7,293 bases of DNA, from assembly GCA_022781015.1 (NCBI GenBank), contig JALEUF010000008.1:1-7293 (forward strand), given 5' to 3'. Below the pieces are notes generated by a model, which was not told where the DNA came from, made no database searches, and was given only the letters and a program-made list of their open reading frames with translations. Shown in pieces: positions 6,446 through 7,293 of this stretch (the first letter of the stretch is position 1; each line of letters starts with the position of its first letter). The position numbers and the translations under genes were made by a program. This DNA comes from Caryophanales bacterium. GTDB lineage: Bacteria; Bacillota_I; Bacilli_A; RFN20; CAG-826.

Positions 6446-6805
6446 ATGAAAAAGATTGCGTTATTCTTGATTTCGGCATCATTACTTGCTTCTTGCGGGG
6501 CTTCTAATTCTATTGAAAACAAAAAGAAACCTACTTTCATTAGTTTTAAATTAGTTGGAACAATAAAAGTAATTTCTAATGAAGAAGTATATTTTAATTA
6601 CAAAGAAGCTTTATTTGAATTTGATTACGAAAAGACTCGCCTAGATGTCAACGGAGAGGGAACGGTAGATAGCAAAGCCTATCATTTCGTTGATGGAGTA
6701 GATGCAAGAGGAGTAATACGTTTCCAAATGTCTGTTTTCGATGATTCTTATGAAGATTATAAGGATTTATCGCATTTTGTGTTAAAAAGCCTGTATATCC
6801 TATAA
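6446..6805 (+). CDS. Small lipoprotein, second gene of the right-hand cluster, function unknown
   Basis: This is a 119-residue protein whose ATG 6446 lies five nt after a GGGGG ribosome binding site (6436-6440), directly behind the stop of the previous gene; the two are almost certainly cotranscribed. The signal peptide MKKIALFLISASLLASC has lipobox L14-A15-S16-C17. After a Lys-rich tether, the segment FKLVGTIKVISNEEVYFNYKE followed by ALFEFDYE resembles the EGEI...YFK..G..FKI core of the preceding protein, so it may be a diverged family member; this link is tentative. The domain is shorter than its neighbour and ends abruptly (FVLKSLYIL), so a lost C-terminus is possible. It lacks cysteines apart from the lipidated one. 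No known function was recognised. Confidence 0.8.
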   Translation: MKKIALFLISASLLASCGASNSIENKKKPTFISFKLVGTIKVISNEEVYFNYKEALFEFDYEKTRLDVNGEGTVDSKAYHFVDGVDARGVIRFQMSVFDDSYEDYKDLSHFVLKSLYIL

Positions 6806-6894
6806 ATATAATTAAGTGTTTTAGAAACCTGCAAATCCGAAATTGCAATATTGTTTTTAGTTTAATTTAAGGTATTATGATAGCGGGATTAACT

Positions 6895-6922
6895 TTGGCA
6901 TTGTTAGGAAACGCTGGATAAA
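6895..6922 (+). promoter_or_regulatory. Candidate promoter of the frameshifted lipoprotein gene
   Basis: TTGGCA (6895-6900, 5 of 6) and GATAAA (6917-6922, 4 of 6) are separated by 16 bp. The -35 box is 53 nt from the ATG, against 55 nt in the promoter at 5970, and both are preceded by a related TAGCGG segment (6881-6886; 5961-5966), which suggests the promoter was duplicated with the gene. An alternative pair is TTGTTT (6851-6856) with TATTAT (6873-6878). A GGGATT/AATCCC inverted repeat (6885-6890, 6921-6926) brackets the region. Confidence 0.4.
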
Positions 6923-6947
6923 TCCCAAGCATTTATAAAAGGGGACT

Positions 6948-7293
6948 ATGAAAATGAAAACTAAAAATTTGTTTTTCTCTTATTAGTTCCTTTGATCCTA
7001 ATTTCTTGTGGCAAGCAAGAATCTTCTTCTAAAGACTTTGGCGATGAATGTATCCTGCTTTCTAAAGCTATCACTACTAATCAAGTTGAAGGAAGCATTT
7101 ATAATCTTGAAGGCAATTCATATTTCAAATGGAATGGCACCTTATTTAAAATCAATCCTAAGAAAGTTGATAACGGCATTAACATTTTGGGCACGGGCAT
7201 CTACAAGGATGACAAATTGTTAAGCGATGATGAAATTGATTCTAATATATTTATAGATAATAAGGATTGTATTGGAGTTATTACTTATGCGAA
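6948..7293 (+). pseudogene. Frameshifted small lipoprotein gene, paralogue of 6025-6435, cut by window end
   Basis: ATG 6948 follows a GGGG ribosome binding site (6941-6944) and encodes MKMKTKNLFFS, but that frame stops at TAG 6984-6986. In another frame an uninterrupted reading runs from the signal-peptide core (LLVPLILISCG, Cys codon 7007-7009) to the window end. Adding one T to the five-T run at 6972-6976 joins them into a textbook signal peptide with lipobox L18-I19-S20-C21. The mature part aligns with the protein at 6025: CI at the start, VEGSIYNL with LEGEIHKI, YFKWNGTLFKI with YFKFDGAYFKI, IDSNIF with IDENTF, and ITYA with ICYA. The downstream frame has no stop and looks under constraint, so the break is either very recent, a reversible slippage switch, or an assembly error. 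The 3' end is outside the window. Confidence 0.75.

Noticed and set aside
6648..6848. Minus-strand open frame over the second right-hand lipoprotein
   Set aside because: It is antisense to a gene with a signal peptide, lipobox and strong ribosome binding site, and has no such signals itself.
6830..6860. TGCAA/TTGCA hairpin followed by a T-rich stretch as a terminator of the lipoprotein operon
   Set aside because: The stem is only 5 bp and AT-rich, and the T-run is interrupted; too weak to call.

Overview
The window reads as a low-GC, fermentative, Gram-positive-type anaerobe of the Bacilli/Erysipelotrichia or Mollicutes-relative kind, possibly gut-associated. The lineage is inferred from four things: AT-rich DNA, a run of small lipoproteins with classical lipoboxes (LxSC), an oxygen-sensitive pyruvate formate-lyase system, and a CcpA-type cre operator. 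TGA is used as a stop for two genes (356-358 and the end of pflA) and Trp is encoded by TGG, so the standard bacterial code applies, not the Mycoplasma code.

Layout. 1-358 is the 3' end of a gene cut by the window edge, probably an exported protein with a beta-rich C-terminal domain. 388-1762 is a two-gene tandem duplication of a lipoprotein of unknown function: the first copy (452-1102) is intact, while the second (1105-1762) keeps its ribosome binding site and start but carries a frameshift, an in-frame TAG and another frameshift. 1896-2708 is a larger lipoprotein ending at a strong, probably bidirectional terminator (2741-2773). On the minus strand, 5795-2795 is the pflB-pflA operon (pyruvate formate-lyase and its radical-SAM activating enzyme). 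The two genes overlap by 35 bp and end in a second hairpin that overlaps the pflA 3' end. A perfect 14-nt cre motif lies just upstream of the pflB promoter. Divergently on the plus strand, 6025-7293 carries three more small lipoprotein genes. The first and third are recognisable paralogues, and the third is frameshifted in a T-run inside its signal peptide and runs off the window.

Functionally only pflBA is securely assigned: non-oxidative cleavage of pyruvate with CoA to acetyl-CoA and formate, dependent on a glycyl radical installed by PflA. The six lipoproteins have no assignable activity. What stands out is their pattern: tandem duplication, fast decay, near-uniform G-rich ribosome binding sites, and arrangement on both sides of a conserved metabolic operon, as in a small-lipoprotein expansion region. 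I saw no tRNA, rRNA, CRISPR array, transposase or phage gene.
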